Of a stretch of 64,000 nt of DNA, positions 1-7,926 are shown piece after piece (the first letter of the stretch is position 1; each line of letters starts with the position of its first letter). Below the pieces are notes generated by a model. It was not told where the DNA came from, did not search any database, and was given only the letters and a program-made list of their open reading frames with translations. This DNA is from Aliarcobacter trophiarum LMG 25534. Its GTDB lineage: Bacteria; Campylobacterota; Campylobacteria; Campylobacterales; Arcobacteraceae. The stretch is taken from the NCBI RefSeq assembly GCF_003355515.1, contig NZ_CP031367.1, forward strand, positions 1,550,001-1,614,000, read 5' to 3'. Both the position numbers and the translations under genes were made by a program.

Positions 1-317
1 CTGCAAAAGAGATAAAAGATATAGTTGAAAGAGCAACAGTAAAAGCACATGATGGAAAAGATGTTGCACATGAGATGATAAATGGATATAGCGAACTAAA
101 TAGTGATATTAAAAATACTATAGATTTAATCAAAGATTTTGAAAGTTCAAGTAAAGAGCAACTATCTGGTATTGAGCATATAAATAGTGCTATTAGTTTA
201 ATTGATCAAAAAACTCAACACAATACGGATGTAACCTTTGCTACAAAAGAGATAGCTATCTCTACTAACAATATAGCAAAGTTAATAATAGAAGATGTTA
301 ATAAAAAAGTATTTTAA
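1..317 (+). CDS. Methyl-accepting chemotaxis protein, C-terminal fragment (5' end outside window)
   Basis: The reading frame is open from base 3 and starts with [12 protein letters not shown], which matches the descending arm of the cytoplasmic signalling hairpin of chemoreceptors; the same stretch occurs in the other two receptors of this window. About 104 residues are visible, and the rest lies upstream of the window. No CZB domain or WxxF tail follows the signalling helices: the protein ends in NKKVF shortly after the coiled coil, unlike the two other receptors here. It would dock CheA/CheW at the inner membrane. It converges on trpS and shares a terminator hairpin with it. The ligand-binding part is not visible, so no stimulus can be suggested. 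Confidence 0.85.
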   Translation, partial: AKEIKDIVERATVKAHDGKDVAHEMINGYSELNSDIKNTIDLIKDFESSSKEQLSGIEHINSAISLIDQKTQHNTDVTFATKEIAISTNNIAKLIIEDVNKKVF

Positions 318-319
318 TA

Positions 320-342
320 AGTAGGTTTAAATTAAACCTACT
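320..342. terminator. Bidirectional terminator between the receptor gene and trpS
   Basis: AGTAGGTTT and AAACCTACT form a perfect 9-bp stem around the loop AAATT, lying between two convergent genes and overlapping the trpS stop codon. Confidence 0.7.
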
Positions 343-1292
343 ATATCTCTTATTTCTCTCATTTTTTCAGCAGCAATTTTTCTAGCTTTAGAAGCTCCAA
401 ACTCCAATATCTCTCTTACTTTTTTTGGATTTTCTAAAAGTTCTACTCTTTTCTCTTCGTAAGGTTTAAAGTACTCTTCAATCTTTTCAAGAAGTGTAAG
501 CTTAAAGTGACCATATCCCTCACCAGCAGTTTCATATCTTTTTTGTAAATCTTTCAATTCATCTTCATTCATAAATAGTTTTGAAATAGCATAGATATTA
601 CAATTTTTCCACTCTTTTGGTTCATCTAGCTCTTTTGAATCTGTTACTATTTTCATAACTTGTTTTTTTCGCTCTTTTTTGCTTGTAAACATATCAATTG
701 TGTTGTTATATGATTTACTCATTTTTGCTCCATCAGTTCCAAGAACAGTTGCCACATTATCATCTACTTTTGCAAGAGGAAGAGTAAAAATCTCTTGATT
801 ATAAGCATGATTAAATGATATTGCTATATCTCTTGTCATCTCTACGTGTTGAATCTGGTCGCGTCCTACTGGAACAATATTTGAATCAAATAGTAAAATA
901 TCAGCAGCCATCAAAACTGGGTATGAGAATAGTCCATGGTTTGCACTTATTCCTTTTGAAGTCTTATCTTTGTATGAATGAGCTCGTTCTAATAAACCCA
1001 TAGAAGTATGATTTGATAGTATCCAATAAAGTTCCAAAACCTCTTTTACATCATGTTGTATCCAAAAAGTTGATTTCTCAATATCCATTCCTAAAGCCAA
1101 AAAATTTATAGCTGCTTCATAAGAGTTTTTTTCTAAAAACTCTTTATCTTTTACACTTGTCAAGGCATGGTATGAAGCTATAAAGGCAAATAATTCTCCA
1201 TCATTTTGCGACTCTATCATCTTTTTTACCATACCAAAATAGTTTCCTATGTGAATTGTTCCTGATGGTTGAATACCTGATAAAATTCTCAA
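327..1292 (-). CDS. trpS: Tryptophan--tRNA ligase
   Basis: Class I aminoacyl-tRNA synthetase that charges tRNA-Trp in the cytoplasm. The HIGH-type motif TIHIGN lies within SGIQPSGTIHIGN near the N-terminus and the KMSKS loop (GAKMSKS) near residue 190. The length of about 321 residues is normal for bacterial TrpS. Two TTG codons, at 1298 and 1292, could start it. The second lies 9 bases after AGGAG and gives MRILSGIQPSG, which agrees with the family, while the first leaves only about 3 bases of spacing, so 1292 is preferred. mntP lies upstream in the same direction. The hairpin over its stop codon probably ends transcription. Confidence 0.96.
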   Translation of the reverse strand: MRILSGIQPSGTIHIGNYFGMVKKMIESQNDGELFAFIASYHALTSVKDKEFLEKNSYEAAINFLALGMDIEKSTFWIQHDVKEVLELYWILSNHTSMGLLERAHSYKDKTSKGISANHGLFSYPVLMAADILLFDSNIVPVGRDQIQHVEMTRDIAISFNHAYNQEIFTLPLAKVDDNVATVLGTDGAKMSKSYNNTIDMFTSKKERKKQVMKIVTDSKELDEPKEWKNCNIYAISKLFMNEDELKDLQKRYETAGEGYGHFKLTLLEKIEEYFKPYEEKRVELLENPKKVREILEFGASKARKIAAEKMREIRDIVGLI

Positions 1293-1356
1293 AACCAAAT
1301 TCTCCTATCTTTTTTTGTTTGGATTATATCAAAACTAGCTAAAACTTATAAATTAT

Positions 1357-1896
1357 TTAATAAAGTAAAATTTTAAATCCAATTAAAATTAAAACCACTC
1401 CACCTAAAATTTCAGCTTTACTCTCATACTTTTCACCACCACGACTTCCTACATAAACTCCAATATAGCTAATAATAAAAGTAATAAATCCAATGATAAA
1501 TAAAGAGAGATAGATATTTATAGGAAACAGATGTAAACTATACCCAGCAGCCATAGCATCTAAGCTTGTAGCAATAGCAAGAGTTAATAATATTTTATTT
1601 GTTACTTGAGTTATCTCTTCTTCTACATTTTCATTAAAAGCTTCATATAACATCTTTCCACCTATAAGTAAAAGTAAAATAAATGCTACAACTTTATCAT
1701 ATCCTTGAATATACTCTCTTAAACCAATTCCACCTAAAAAACCTAAAAAAGGCATTAAAGCTTGAAATATACCAAAAAATAATCCAGCTTTTAAAGCCAT
1801 AGTTTTTACCTCTAGCTTATTTTTTATTCCAAGCCCAATAGAAACTGCAAATGCATCCATACTTAAAGCAAATGCCAACACAAAAACTTCTAACAT
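1357..1896 (-). CDS. mntP: Manganese efflux pump MntP
   Basis: Small inner-membrane Mn(II) exporter with six predicted helices over 179 residues, the usual size. The two half-repeats each carry the family's conserved Asp motif: SMDAF at residues 12-16 and SLDAMAAG at 111-118, in helices 1 and 4. The glycine-rich helix segments are also typical. A start at ATG 1896 follows GGGAG with a short spacer. It is divergent from the aldehyde dehydrogenase gene and has its own TATAAT-like element at 1927-1932. I saw no obvious manganese riboswitch in the leader, which would be only about 25 to 30 bases long. Confidence 0.93.
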   Translation of the reverse strand: MLEVFVLAFALSMDAFAVSIGLGIKNKLEVKTMALKAGLFFGIFQALMPFLGFLGGIGLREYIQGYDKVVAFILLLLIGGKMLYEAFNENVEEEITQVTNKILLTLAIATSLDAMAAGYSLHLFPINIYLSLFIIGFITFIISYIGVYVGSRGGEKYESKAEILGGVVLILIGFKILLY

Positions 1897-1926
1897 ATAC
1901 TCCCTTTTTTAAAATATAAAGCCAAA

Positions 1927-1932
1927 ATTATA
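1927..1932 (-). promoter_or_regulatory. Putative -10 element for mntP
   Basis: The minus strand reads TATAAT here, about 30 bases before the mntP start. The flanks are AT-rich and I see no clear -35 box, which is common for housekeeping promoters in Campylobacterota. It is called on sequence match alone. Confidence 0.4.
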
Positions 1933-2027
1933 ACTAAAATAGTAAAAATAAAGCTTTTTTACTACTGTAACTTTAATGCTATTTCTATATGTTAATGTTT
2001 TAATACAAATATAAAAAAGGAGTTATT

Positions 2028-3524
2028 ATGATTTATGAAAGACCGAAATACAAAGATCAGTATGAGAACTTTATAGGTGGAGAGTGGGTTGCTCCAACAA
2101 GCGGTGAGTATTTTGAAAATATATCTCCAGTAGATGGCAAATTTCTTACAAAAATACCTAGATCAAATGAGAAAGATATTGATTTAGCAATTGCTACTGC
2201 TAAAAAGGGTTTTGAAGAATATAGACACTTTAGTGTTGCACAAAAAAGTGCTTTGCTAAATAAAATTGCCAATATTGTCGAAGCAAATTTAGAGACTTTA
2301 GCAGTTGCTGAAACACTAGATAATGGAAAAGCTGTAAGAGAGACTTTAAATGCTGATTTACCTCTATTTATAGACCATTTTAGATACTTTGCTTCAGTTA
2401 TAAGAGCAGAAGCTGGAACTGTTGCTGATTTGGATGAAAATACAATCTCCCAAGAAATTTTTGAACCTTATGGAGTTGTTGCACAAATTATTCCTTGGAA
2501 TTTTCCACTTCTAATGGCTGCTTGGAAACTAGCTCCTGCAATAGCTGCTGGAAATTGTGTGATTTTAAAACCAGCTAGTTCAACTCCACTATCAATTTTA
2601 CTATTTTTGGATTTAATTAAAGATGTGCTTCCAAAAGGTGTGATAAATGTAATAAATGGTGCTGGTGGTAAAATAGGAAAATATCTTGTAACTCACCCTG
2701 ATATTAAAAAAGTAGCATTTACAGGAGAGACAAGCACAGGTCAAGAGATTATGAGATATGCAACAGAAAATATCATTCCCTCAACACTAGAGCTTGGCGG
2801 AAAATCACCAAATGTTTTCTTTAAATCGATTATGGATACAGATGATGAGTTTTTTGATAAAGCAATAGAGGGGCTTGTACTATTTGCATTTAATAGTGGA
2901 GAAGTTTGTACTTGCCCATCAAGAGCTCTTATTGAAGAGTCAATTTATGAACCATTTATGAAAAGGGTTATACAAAGAGTAAAAGCTATAAAATTAGGTA
3001 ACCCTCTTGATACAGAAAATACAATGGGTGCTCAAAACTCTTTTAATCAAAAAGAGAAAATTGCAAAATATTTAAAAATTGCAAAAGAAGAAGCAGCTGA
3101 ATGTTTAATTGGTGGAGAAATTTATCAATCAACTATAAACCCAGATGGATTTTATATAGAGCCAACAATTTTCAAAGGTCATAATAAGATGAGAATCTTC
3201 CAAGAGGAGATTTTTGGACCAGTGTTATCTGTAACAACATTTAAAGATGAAAAAGAGGCTATACAAATAGCAAATGATACTATTTATGGATTGGGTGCTG
3301 GAGTTTGGTCAAGAGATGCTCACCAAATTCATAGAGTTAGTCGTGCTATCCAAGCTGGAAGAATTTGGGTGAATTGTTATCACCTCTATCCAGCTCATGC
3401 CTCTTTTGGTGGATATAAAAAATCTGGAATAGGAAGAGAGACTCATATGATGATGTTAAATAATTATAGACATACAAAAAATATTTTAACTTCATTTAAT
3501 ACAAAAGCTTTAGGATTTTTTTAA
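2028..3524 (+). CDS. NAD(P)-dependent aldehyde dehydrogenase
   Basis: Oxidises an aldehyde to the carboxylic acid. It has the full ALDH fold at 498 residues: PWNFP at 156-160, the FTGET nucleotide-binding loop near 231-235, LELGGKSPN with general-base Glu255, and the catalytic Cys294 in FNSGEVCTCPSR. A second cysteine sits two residues later (Cys296), a pattern found in the AldB/ExaC-type acetaldehyde and chloroacetaldehyde dehydrogenases. That resemblance makes oxidation of small aliphatic aldehydes likely, but the substrate is not proved. AAAAAAGGAG precedes the ATG. The gene appears monocistronic and ends in a strong hairpin shared with exbD. Confidence 0.93.
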   Translation: MIYERPKYKDQYENFIGGEWVAPTSGEYFENISPVDGKFLTKIPRSNEKDIDLAIATAKKGFEEYRHFSVAQKSALLNKIANIVEANLETLAVAETLDNGKAVRETLNADLPLFIDHFRYFASVIRAEAGTVADLDENTISQEIFEPYGVVAQIIPWNFPLLMAAWKLAPAIAAGNCVILKPASSTPLSILLFLDLIKDVLPKGVINVINGAGGKIGKYLVTHPDIKKVAFTGETSTGQEIMRYATENIIPSTLELGGKSPNVFFKSIMDTDDEFFDKAIEGLVLFAFNSGEVCTCPSRALIEESIYEPFMKRVIQRVKAIKLGNPLDTENTMGAQNSFNQKEKIAKYLKIAKEEAAECLIGGEIYQSTINPDGFYIEPTIFKGHNKMRIFQEEIFGPVLSVTTFKDEKEAIQIANDTIYGLGAGVWSRDAHQIHRVSRAIQAGRIWVNCYHLYPAHASFGGYKKSGIGRETHMMMLNNYRHTKNILTSFNTKALGFF

Positions 3525-3531
3525 ATTAAAA

Positions 3532-3555
3532 AAGTAGAGCCTAATAGCTCTACTT
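3532..3555. terminator. Bidirectional terminator, aldehyde dehydrogenase / exbD
   Basis: AAGTAGAGC and GCTCTACTT form a perfect 9-bp stem with the loop CTAATA, preceded by an A-run and followed by an AT-rich stretch, between convergent genes. Confidence 0.75.
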
Positions 3556-3582
3556 CTAATAAAAATATTCAAATAATTTAAA

Positions 3583-3975
3583 CTAATTTTTCTTCTCTTC
3601 ATTTGTAACAAGTGCCAAATTATTCAAACTATATTTTTGAAGCAAATCAAGAACTTTTACAACTTTTTCATAAGGAACTTTTTTATCAATTCGTACAATT
3701 ACAGGCTCATCTTTATTCTTAATCTCTTTTAGATTATCTTCCAAAGATGAAAAAGAGACTTCAATACCTCTAATAGCTAGTTTATCTACACTTAACTCTA
3801 TAAAAACTTGCTCTTGTTTTACTTGCATACTTTTTGCATTTGAGCTTGGAAGATCTAGCATTAAAGCTAATTCTTCTTTTTTAAAAACACTTGTAACTAT
3901 AAAAAAAATTAATAGGATAAAAACAACATCTATTATAGGAGTTAAATCAAGTCCTAAATGCTCTCTTCTTTTCAT
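3583..3975 (-). CDS. exbD: ExbD/TolR-family biopolymer transport protein
   Basis: Partner of the ExbB-type proton channel; it converts proton-motive force into work on a periplasm-spanning protein such as TonB or TolA. There is one N-terminal membrane helix at about residues 12-32, with Asp16 in LTPIIDVVFILL at the position of the essential ExbD/TolR aspartate. A periplasmic domain of about 95 residues follows. The length of 130 is typical. The start codon overlaps the exbB stop (ATGA), so the two are translationally coupled. No tonB or tolA lies next to the pair, so it cannot be assigned to the Ton or Tol system from the sequence alone. Confidence 0.88.
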   Translation of the reverse strand: MKRREHLGLDLTPIIDVVFILLIFFIVTSVFKKEELALMLDLPSSNAKSMQVKQEQVFIELSVDKLAIRGIEVSFSSLEDNLKEIKNKDEPVIVRIDKKVPYEKVVKVLDLLQKYSLNNLALVTNEEKKN

Positions 3976-4451
3976 CTACACTCTTCTCTTACTAGCTCTT
4001 TTTTTGCTTTTATCTCAATTTTATCAACAAGGCTTATAAAATGATTATAAGCTATTTGATGTGGAATTGATACAATAATTCCAGCAATTGTTGTAATAAG
4101 AGCAACTGCAATTCCACCTGAGAATATTGTTGGATCTCCTAAGCCTTTTATAGTTATCTCTTCAAAAGAGCTATAAATTCCAACAACAGTTCCCAAAAGT
4201 CCCAGAAGTGGAGAGATTATTGCAATATTTTTAATAATCACAAGACCAGTTTCTAGTTTTTTTATCTCATACTCAATTTGTGCATTTATAGAGTGATTAT
4301 AATCTAATCTCGTAGCTATTTTTGCTATTGTTTTGTTTACTTGAGGAAGAGTTGTAAATTTCCAAATAATTATTGTAAATCCAATAATATTTAAGAAAAT
4401 CAAAATATAGACAATAATTCCACCCTTGTCTATAAATTCTAATAAGTTCAT
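3972..4451 (-). CDS. exbB: ExbB/TolQ/MotA-family proton channel protein
   Basis: Inner-membrane channel subunit of an ExbBD-type motor. The 159 residues hold an N-terminal helix (about 12-30) and two C-terminal helices with the family pattern SPLLGLLGTVVGIYSSF and GGIAVALITTIAGIIVSIP. It is short, as in the three-helix ExbB forms common in Campylobacterota. It is the first gene of an exbB-exbD pair, divergent from the PLP-enzyme gene across 60 bases. ExbB is preferred over TolQ because of the small size and the two-gene arrangement, but TolQ remains possible. Confidence 0.85.
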   Translation of the reverse strand: MNLLEFIDKGGIIVYILIFLNIIGFTIIIWKFTTLPQVNKTIAKIATRLDYNHSINAQIEYEIKKLETGLVIIKNIAIISPLLGLLGTVVGIYSSFEEITIKGLGDPTIFSGGIAVALITTIAGIIVSIPHQIAYNHFISLVDKIEIKAKKELVREECR

Positions 4452-4477
4452 ATAAAGCCTTTTTGAAATTTTTAGAT

Positions 4478-4483
4478 ATTATA
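4478..4483 (-). promoter_or_regulatory. Putative -10 element for exbBD
   Basis: The minus strand reads TATAAT 27 bases before the exbB start, in the 60-base gap between divergent genes. No -35 box is evident. Confidence 0.4.
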
Positions 4484-4511
4484 TTGAAAAATTATTTACA
4501 AATAGGTATTT

Positions 4512-5381
4512 ATGCAATTTTTAAACTCAAAAACATCTGAAATTTTTTTAAATAACCAAAAATATTTTATAAAAAGAGATGACTTACTTCATAGTGATTT
4601 TAGTGGAAATAAAGCTAGAAAATTTTACTACTTTTTACAAAATGAGTTAAAAGGTGTAAAAAAAATTATCTCTTATGGCTCAAACCAATCAAATGCAATG
4701 TACTCTTTATCTGTTTTATGTAAACTAAAAAAGCTAAAATTTGATTATTATGTATCACATCTTCCATCTTTTCTAAAAGAAAATCCAAATGGAAACTACA
4801 AAGAAGCCATTAAAAATGGAATGAATTTAATTATAGGAGAAGTACCAAATAGTTTTAAAGAAGATGAGCTTTTTATAAGTGAAGGTGGAGCTGTAAAAGA
4901 GGCAAAATATGGAATAGAGATTTTAGCTAATGAGATAAAATCTTGGGCAAAAGAGCAAAATATTGAAAATAGTAAACTAAAAATTTTTCTTCCAAGTGGT
5001 ACAGGAACAACAGCTTTATATTTGAAACACTATTTACCTTTTGAAGTTCTTACTTGCTCTTGTGTCGGAGATGATGAGTATTTAAAAAAGCAATTTATGG
5101 CTTTAGAAAAGGAAAATCATCCAAAAATCTTAAAAAAAGAGAAAAAATATCACTTTGGAAAACTATACAAAGAGTTTTACACTAAACATTTGGAGTTAAA
5201 AGAGCAAACAAAGATAGAGTTTGATTTGCTTTATGATAGTCTAGGCTGGATTATTTTTGAGAATTTTGTAAAAAATTTAGAAAACAAAGATGACTATATT
5301 TTTTTATACATTCATCAAGGCGGAGTTTTGGGAAATATATCTATGATTGAAAGATATAGATTTAAGTTCCCAAATTCATAG
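4512..5381 (+). CDS. PLP-dependent enzyme, D-cysteine desulfhydrase / ACC deaminase family
   Basis: Fold-type II PLP enzyme of 289 residues. The motif FIKRDDLLHSDFSGNKARK near the N-terminus carries the presumed PLP lysine (Lys34 in GNKARK). GSNQSN at about 56-61 matches the substrate and cofactor loop, and LPSGTGTTA is the phosphate-binding loop. It is shorter than typical DcyD or ACC deaminase (about 330 residues) and lacks part of their central region, so the reaction is uncertain; a D-amino acid or sulfur amino acid lyase is the best family-level guess. Its stop codon lies one base from the stop of the convergent gene downstream. Confidence 0.8.
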   Translation: MQFLNSKTSEIFLNNQKYFIKRDDLLHSDFSGNKARKFYYFLQNELKGVKKIISYGSNQSNAMYSLSVLCKLKKLKFDYYVSHLPSFLKENPNGNYKEAIKNGMNLIIGEVPNSFKEDELFISEGGAVKEAKYGIEILANEIKSWAKEQNIENSKLKIFLPSGTGTTALYLKHYLPFEVLTCSCVGDDEYLKKQFMALEKENHPKILKKEKKYHFGKLYKEFYTKHLELKEQTKIEFDLLYDSLGWIIFENFVKNLENKDDYIFLYIHQGGVLGNISMIERYRFKFPNS

Positions 5382-5382
5382 A

Positions 5383-5718
5383 TTAAAGCTTTTTTTGCTC
5401 TACTATAGTCCAGTTACTATCTTTTAAATATTGTTTTGTTTTGCTACAAATCTCACTTTGTATAAATAGTGTTTTTACTTTAAAATTATGTCCTTGATGA
5501 TTTACCAAAAGATTATAGAGATTTTCTAACTCTTCAAAGCTTTTTTTTATAAATCTACTTTTACTCGATAATACAAATATTGCATAAAATTTCAAATCAA
5601 TACTTGAACCAACAAATATTTTTATCTTTTTTTTACTATTTAACTCTTTTGGTAAAATCTCTTTTAACTCTTTAAAAAGAATACCTTTTCTTGCGAAATA
5701 TTCACTAGTTTCTCTCAT
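5383..5718 (-). CDS. Hypothetical protein, 111 residues
   Basis: I do not recognise this protein. It is small, basic and soluble-looking, with alternating hydrophobic strands (KKIKIFVGSS, YAIFVLSS, KVKTLFIQSE) and a central helix rich in Glu and Leu, suggesting a compact alpha/beta fold. It starts 8 bases after the ridA stop and is likely cotranscribed with ridA. No signal peptide, membrane helix or metal motif is visible. Codon use resembles its neighbours. It could be a lineage-specific conserved protein; the coding call rests on frame, spacing and composition. Confidence 0.65.
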   Translation of the reverse strand: MRETSEYFARKGILFKELKEILPKELNSKKKIKIFVGSSIDLKFYAIFVLSSKSRFIKKSFEELENLYNLLVNHQGHNFKVKTLFIQSEICSKTKQYLKDSNWTIVEQKKL

Positions 5719-5725
5719 TTTGATA

Positions 5726-6109
5726 TTAATTTTTAAAAGCTATTAAATCAACTTCTACTAAAACATTTTTTGGCAAAGTCTTAACTGCAACCGTGCTTCT
5801 TGCTGGTGCTACTTCACTTTTAAAATATTCTGCATAAACTTCATTGAAAGCTACAAAATCTTCCATAGAAGCTAAGTAACAAGTTGTTTTCAATACATTT
5901 TCAAAAGAAGAGTTTGCCTCTTCTAAAACAGCTTTTAAATTCTCCATAACTTGTTTTGTCTGCTCTTTTACACCTCCACTTACTACTTCCATAGTTTTTG
6001 GATCTAATGCAATTTGCCCAGAAGTAAAAATTAACTTTTCAAAGCTTGTAGCTTGGTTATATGGTCCTATTGCACTAGGAGCTTTTATTGTACTTATTAT
6101 TTTTTTCAT
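5726..6109 (-). CDS. ridA: RidA-family enamine/imine deaminase
   Basis: Hydrolyses reactive 2-aminoacrylate and related enamines released by PLP enzymes such as threonine dehydratase, protecting other PLP enzymes. At 127 residues it has the whole YjgF/RidA fold. The N-terminus contains APSAIGPYNQA, the middle FTSGQIALDP, and APARSTVAV supplies the catalytic Arg (residue 104), with Glu119 in VEVDLIAF at the other active-site position. It lies close to two PLP-enzyme genes (4512-5381 and 7927-9033), which fits the function but does not prove a specific link. AAGGATATAAA precedes the ATG. Confidence 0.94.
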   Translation of the reverse strand: MKKIISTIKAPSAIGPYNQATSFEKLIFTSGQIALDPKTMEVVSGGVKEQTKQVMENLKAVLEEANSSFENVLKTTCYLASMEDFVAFNEVYAEYFKSEVAPARSTVAVKTLPKNVLVEVDLIAFKN

Positions 6110-6144
6110 TTTATATCCTTTGATTTTTAAAAAATTTATTATAT

Positions 6145-6924
6145 TTAGTTTTTGCTTTCTTTTACAAAAAATAGCTCAAACTGATTTTTCAGATGAGATA
6201 AAATTGGAGTTTCGCTTTTAAAAAGTCCATTATCACTCATAGAAGCCTTTACAATTGTCTTTGTATATAGATGAATATCATCTCTTTTAAACATCTCATC
6301 AACATTTAACCAAATAGCCTCACTTATCTCCTCTTTATCTTTTATATCTATTTTATAACTTTTTGCTTCTGCTAAACATAATACATACAGATTTGATTTA
6401 TGAAATTGATGTGGATAAAAATGTCCAATAGATACTATTTTTTTAAAATCAGCCACAACTCCTGTCTCTTCAAAAACTTCCCTACTTAAAGCTTGTGAAA
6501 TCATCTCAGCATCATCAATATGTCCACCAGGAAGTTTATAATACTCATTTCTTATCTTCTCTTTGATTAGTAAAATCTCATTTTTACTATTTATTACAAC
6601 AGCTCCAACTCCCAAAGTGTGATTTGCTAAAGTAGGAACTATTGCATTTTCTTTTAGCACTTTTACAAGTAAAATATAATCTATATTACAAGAGTGAAAA
6701 GTAAATCCAAAACTTGTAGCAATAGGAATAAAGTGCGATTTTCTTATATCTATATAGATCCAAATTAGATTTTTATTTGATTTTGTTTCATCTATTAAAT
6801 TTTCAATATTTTGTTGAAACTCTTCAAAACTTCCTAAATCTTGACTTTTTATTGTAATCCCATTGTATGGATCAAGGCTTGTTTTAAACCCCGATATAAA
6901 TTCGATACTTGTATTAATCATCAA
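6145..6924 (-). CDS. NUDIX hydrolase with N-terminal pre-NUDIX domain
   Basis: Two domains. Residues 1-95 form a short alpha/beta region containing IWIYIDIRKSHFIPIATSFGF, which resembles the pre-NUDIX domain of the NUDT6/plant NUDT group. Residues 100-225 are the NUDIX fold, with a complete box at 134-156 (GGHIDD, then Glu140, and REVFEETGV). The box predicts Mg-dependent cleavage of a nucleoside diphosphate linked to another moiety; the substrate is unknown. Its start lies 9 bases after the AraC-family gene stop, so the two are probably cotranscribed and functionally related. The length of 259 exceeds the usual 150-180 because of the extra domain. Confidence 0.88.
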   Translation of the reverse strand: MMINTSIEFISGFKTSLDPYNGITIKSQDLGSFEEFQQNIENLIDETKSNKNLIWIYIDIRKSHFIPIATSFGFTFHSCNIDYILLVKVLKENAIVPTLANHTLGVGAVVINSKNEILLIKEKIRNEYYKLPGGHIDDAEMISQALSREVFEETGVVADFKKIVSIGHFYPHQFHKSNLYVLCLAEAKSYKIDIKDKEEISEAIWLNVDEMFKRDDIHLYTKTIVKASMSDNGLFKSETPILSHLKNQFELFFVKESKN

Positions 6925-6933
6925 AAATCCTTT

Positions 6934-7809
6934 TTAAACATATCTAATTGGCAGATAAAAATCCAAAATAAACTCTTTATCTTCACTTAAAAAATGGTTT
7001 TTATGATAAATAGTATATGATGGATTTGTGGTTGTTTCATATCCGCTATTTATTAGCCAAACATGATAAACCCACTGAATTAGTTTTATAACATCACCAT
7101 ATTTTCCGTTCAAAGAGAATTTTGCATAAATTCCCTTTGGAACATCCAAAGTTGGAAGAGATAAATCTTCCAAAACTTTTTCTTCTTCTAAAACAACTAT
7201 TGCTATATACTGACACTCTTCAAGTGGAGTAATAATAGGATTATCATGATGTAAAGCCATTTGTTTATAAGATTTAATCTCATTTGTATAAATCCAAGTT
7301 TGAAGTTTTTGCCAACTCTTTTTAATACTTTTATCATACCCTTTGTGTCTTATATAATACCCTTTTATTTCTGGCATTTTTACAATCACTGGTTCGATAC
7401 TTGAAAAATCTATTACTTGATTATTTGTTGATATCTTTTCAACAATTTTATTTGAATACTCTTTATATCCACCCTGTTTCCACTCTTTTGGTGTCATAGA
7501 AAACCTTTGTTTAAATGCTCGCAAAAAAGATGTTTGTGAACTATATCCAGTCATTTTTGAAATCTCTGTAATAGTTGAAAACTTATTTGTAATAAGTAAG
7601 TTCGCAGCTTTTTCAAGCCTTATTGATTTTATACTCTCATAGATATTTTTACCAAACTCTTCTTTAAATACTCTATGAAGATGAAATTTACTAATTTTTA
7701 GCTCCAAACTTAGCTCATCTATATTTATATTTGTATCTATATATTTATAGACATAGTTCATTACATCATTTGCAATTTTTGCTCTTTTTTCATAAGTAGA
7801 TTTTTTCAT
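6934..7809 (-). CDS. AraC-family regulator with GyrI-like effector domain
   Basis: N-terminal DNA-binding domain with two helix-turn-helix units (residues about 12-112), including SKFHLHRVFKEEFG and ITEISKMTGYSSQTSFLRAFKQRF, then a GyrI-like small-molecule-binding domain from about 140 to the end (291). This is the Rob/SoxS-with-GyrI arrangement, known from multidrug and stress regulators. It starts an operon with the NUDIX gene and is divergent, across 117 AT-rich bases, from the aminotransferase gene. It may control itself and that gene. The ligand is unknown. Confidence 0.9.
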   Translation of the reverse strand: MKKSTYEKRAKIANDVMNYVYKYIDTNINIDELSLELKISKFHLHRVFKEEFGKNIYESIKSIRLEKAANLLITNKFSTITEISKMTGYSSQTSFLRAFKQRFSMTPKEWKQGGYKEYSNKIVEKISTNNQVIDFSSIEPVIVKMPEIKGYYIRHKGYDKSIKKSWQKLQTWIYTNEIKSYKQMALHHDNPIITPLEECQYIAIVVLEEEKVLEDLSLPTLDVPKGIYAKFSLNGKYGDVIKLIQWVYHVWLINSGYETTTNPSYTIYHKNHFLSEDKEFILDFYLPIRYV

Positions 7810-7926
7810 AAATCTATTATATCAATAAATGTATATATATTTAGCAATAATTGATAATAATAAAAGCATTTTATGTAAAGTATAAGGATTTTTTTTGCTG
7901 TAAACTTTCAATAAAAAAGGCTAGAA

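Noticed and set aside
1951-1965. A single GTAACTTTA sequence upstream of the aldehyde dehydrogenase gene, like the units of the 11-bp repeat array.
   Set aside because: No second unit occurs at 11-bp spacing on either side, so it is most likely chance in AT-rich DNA.
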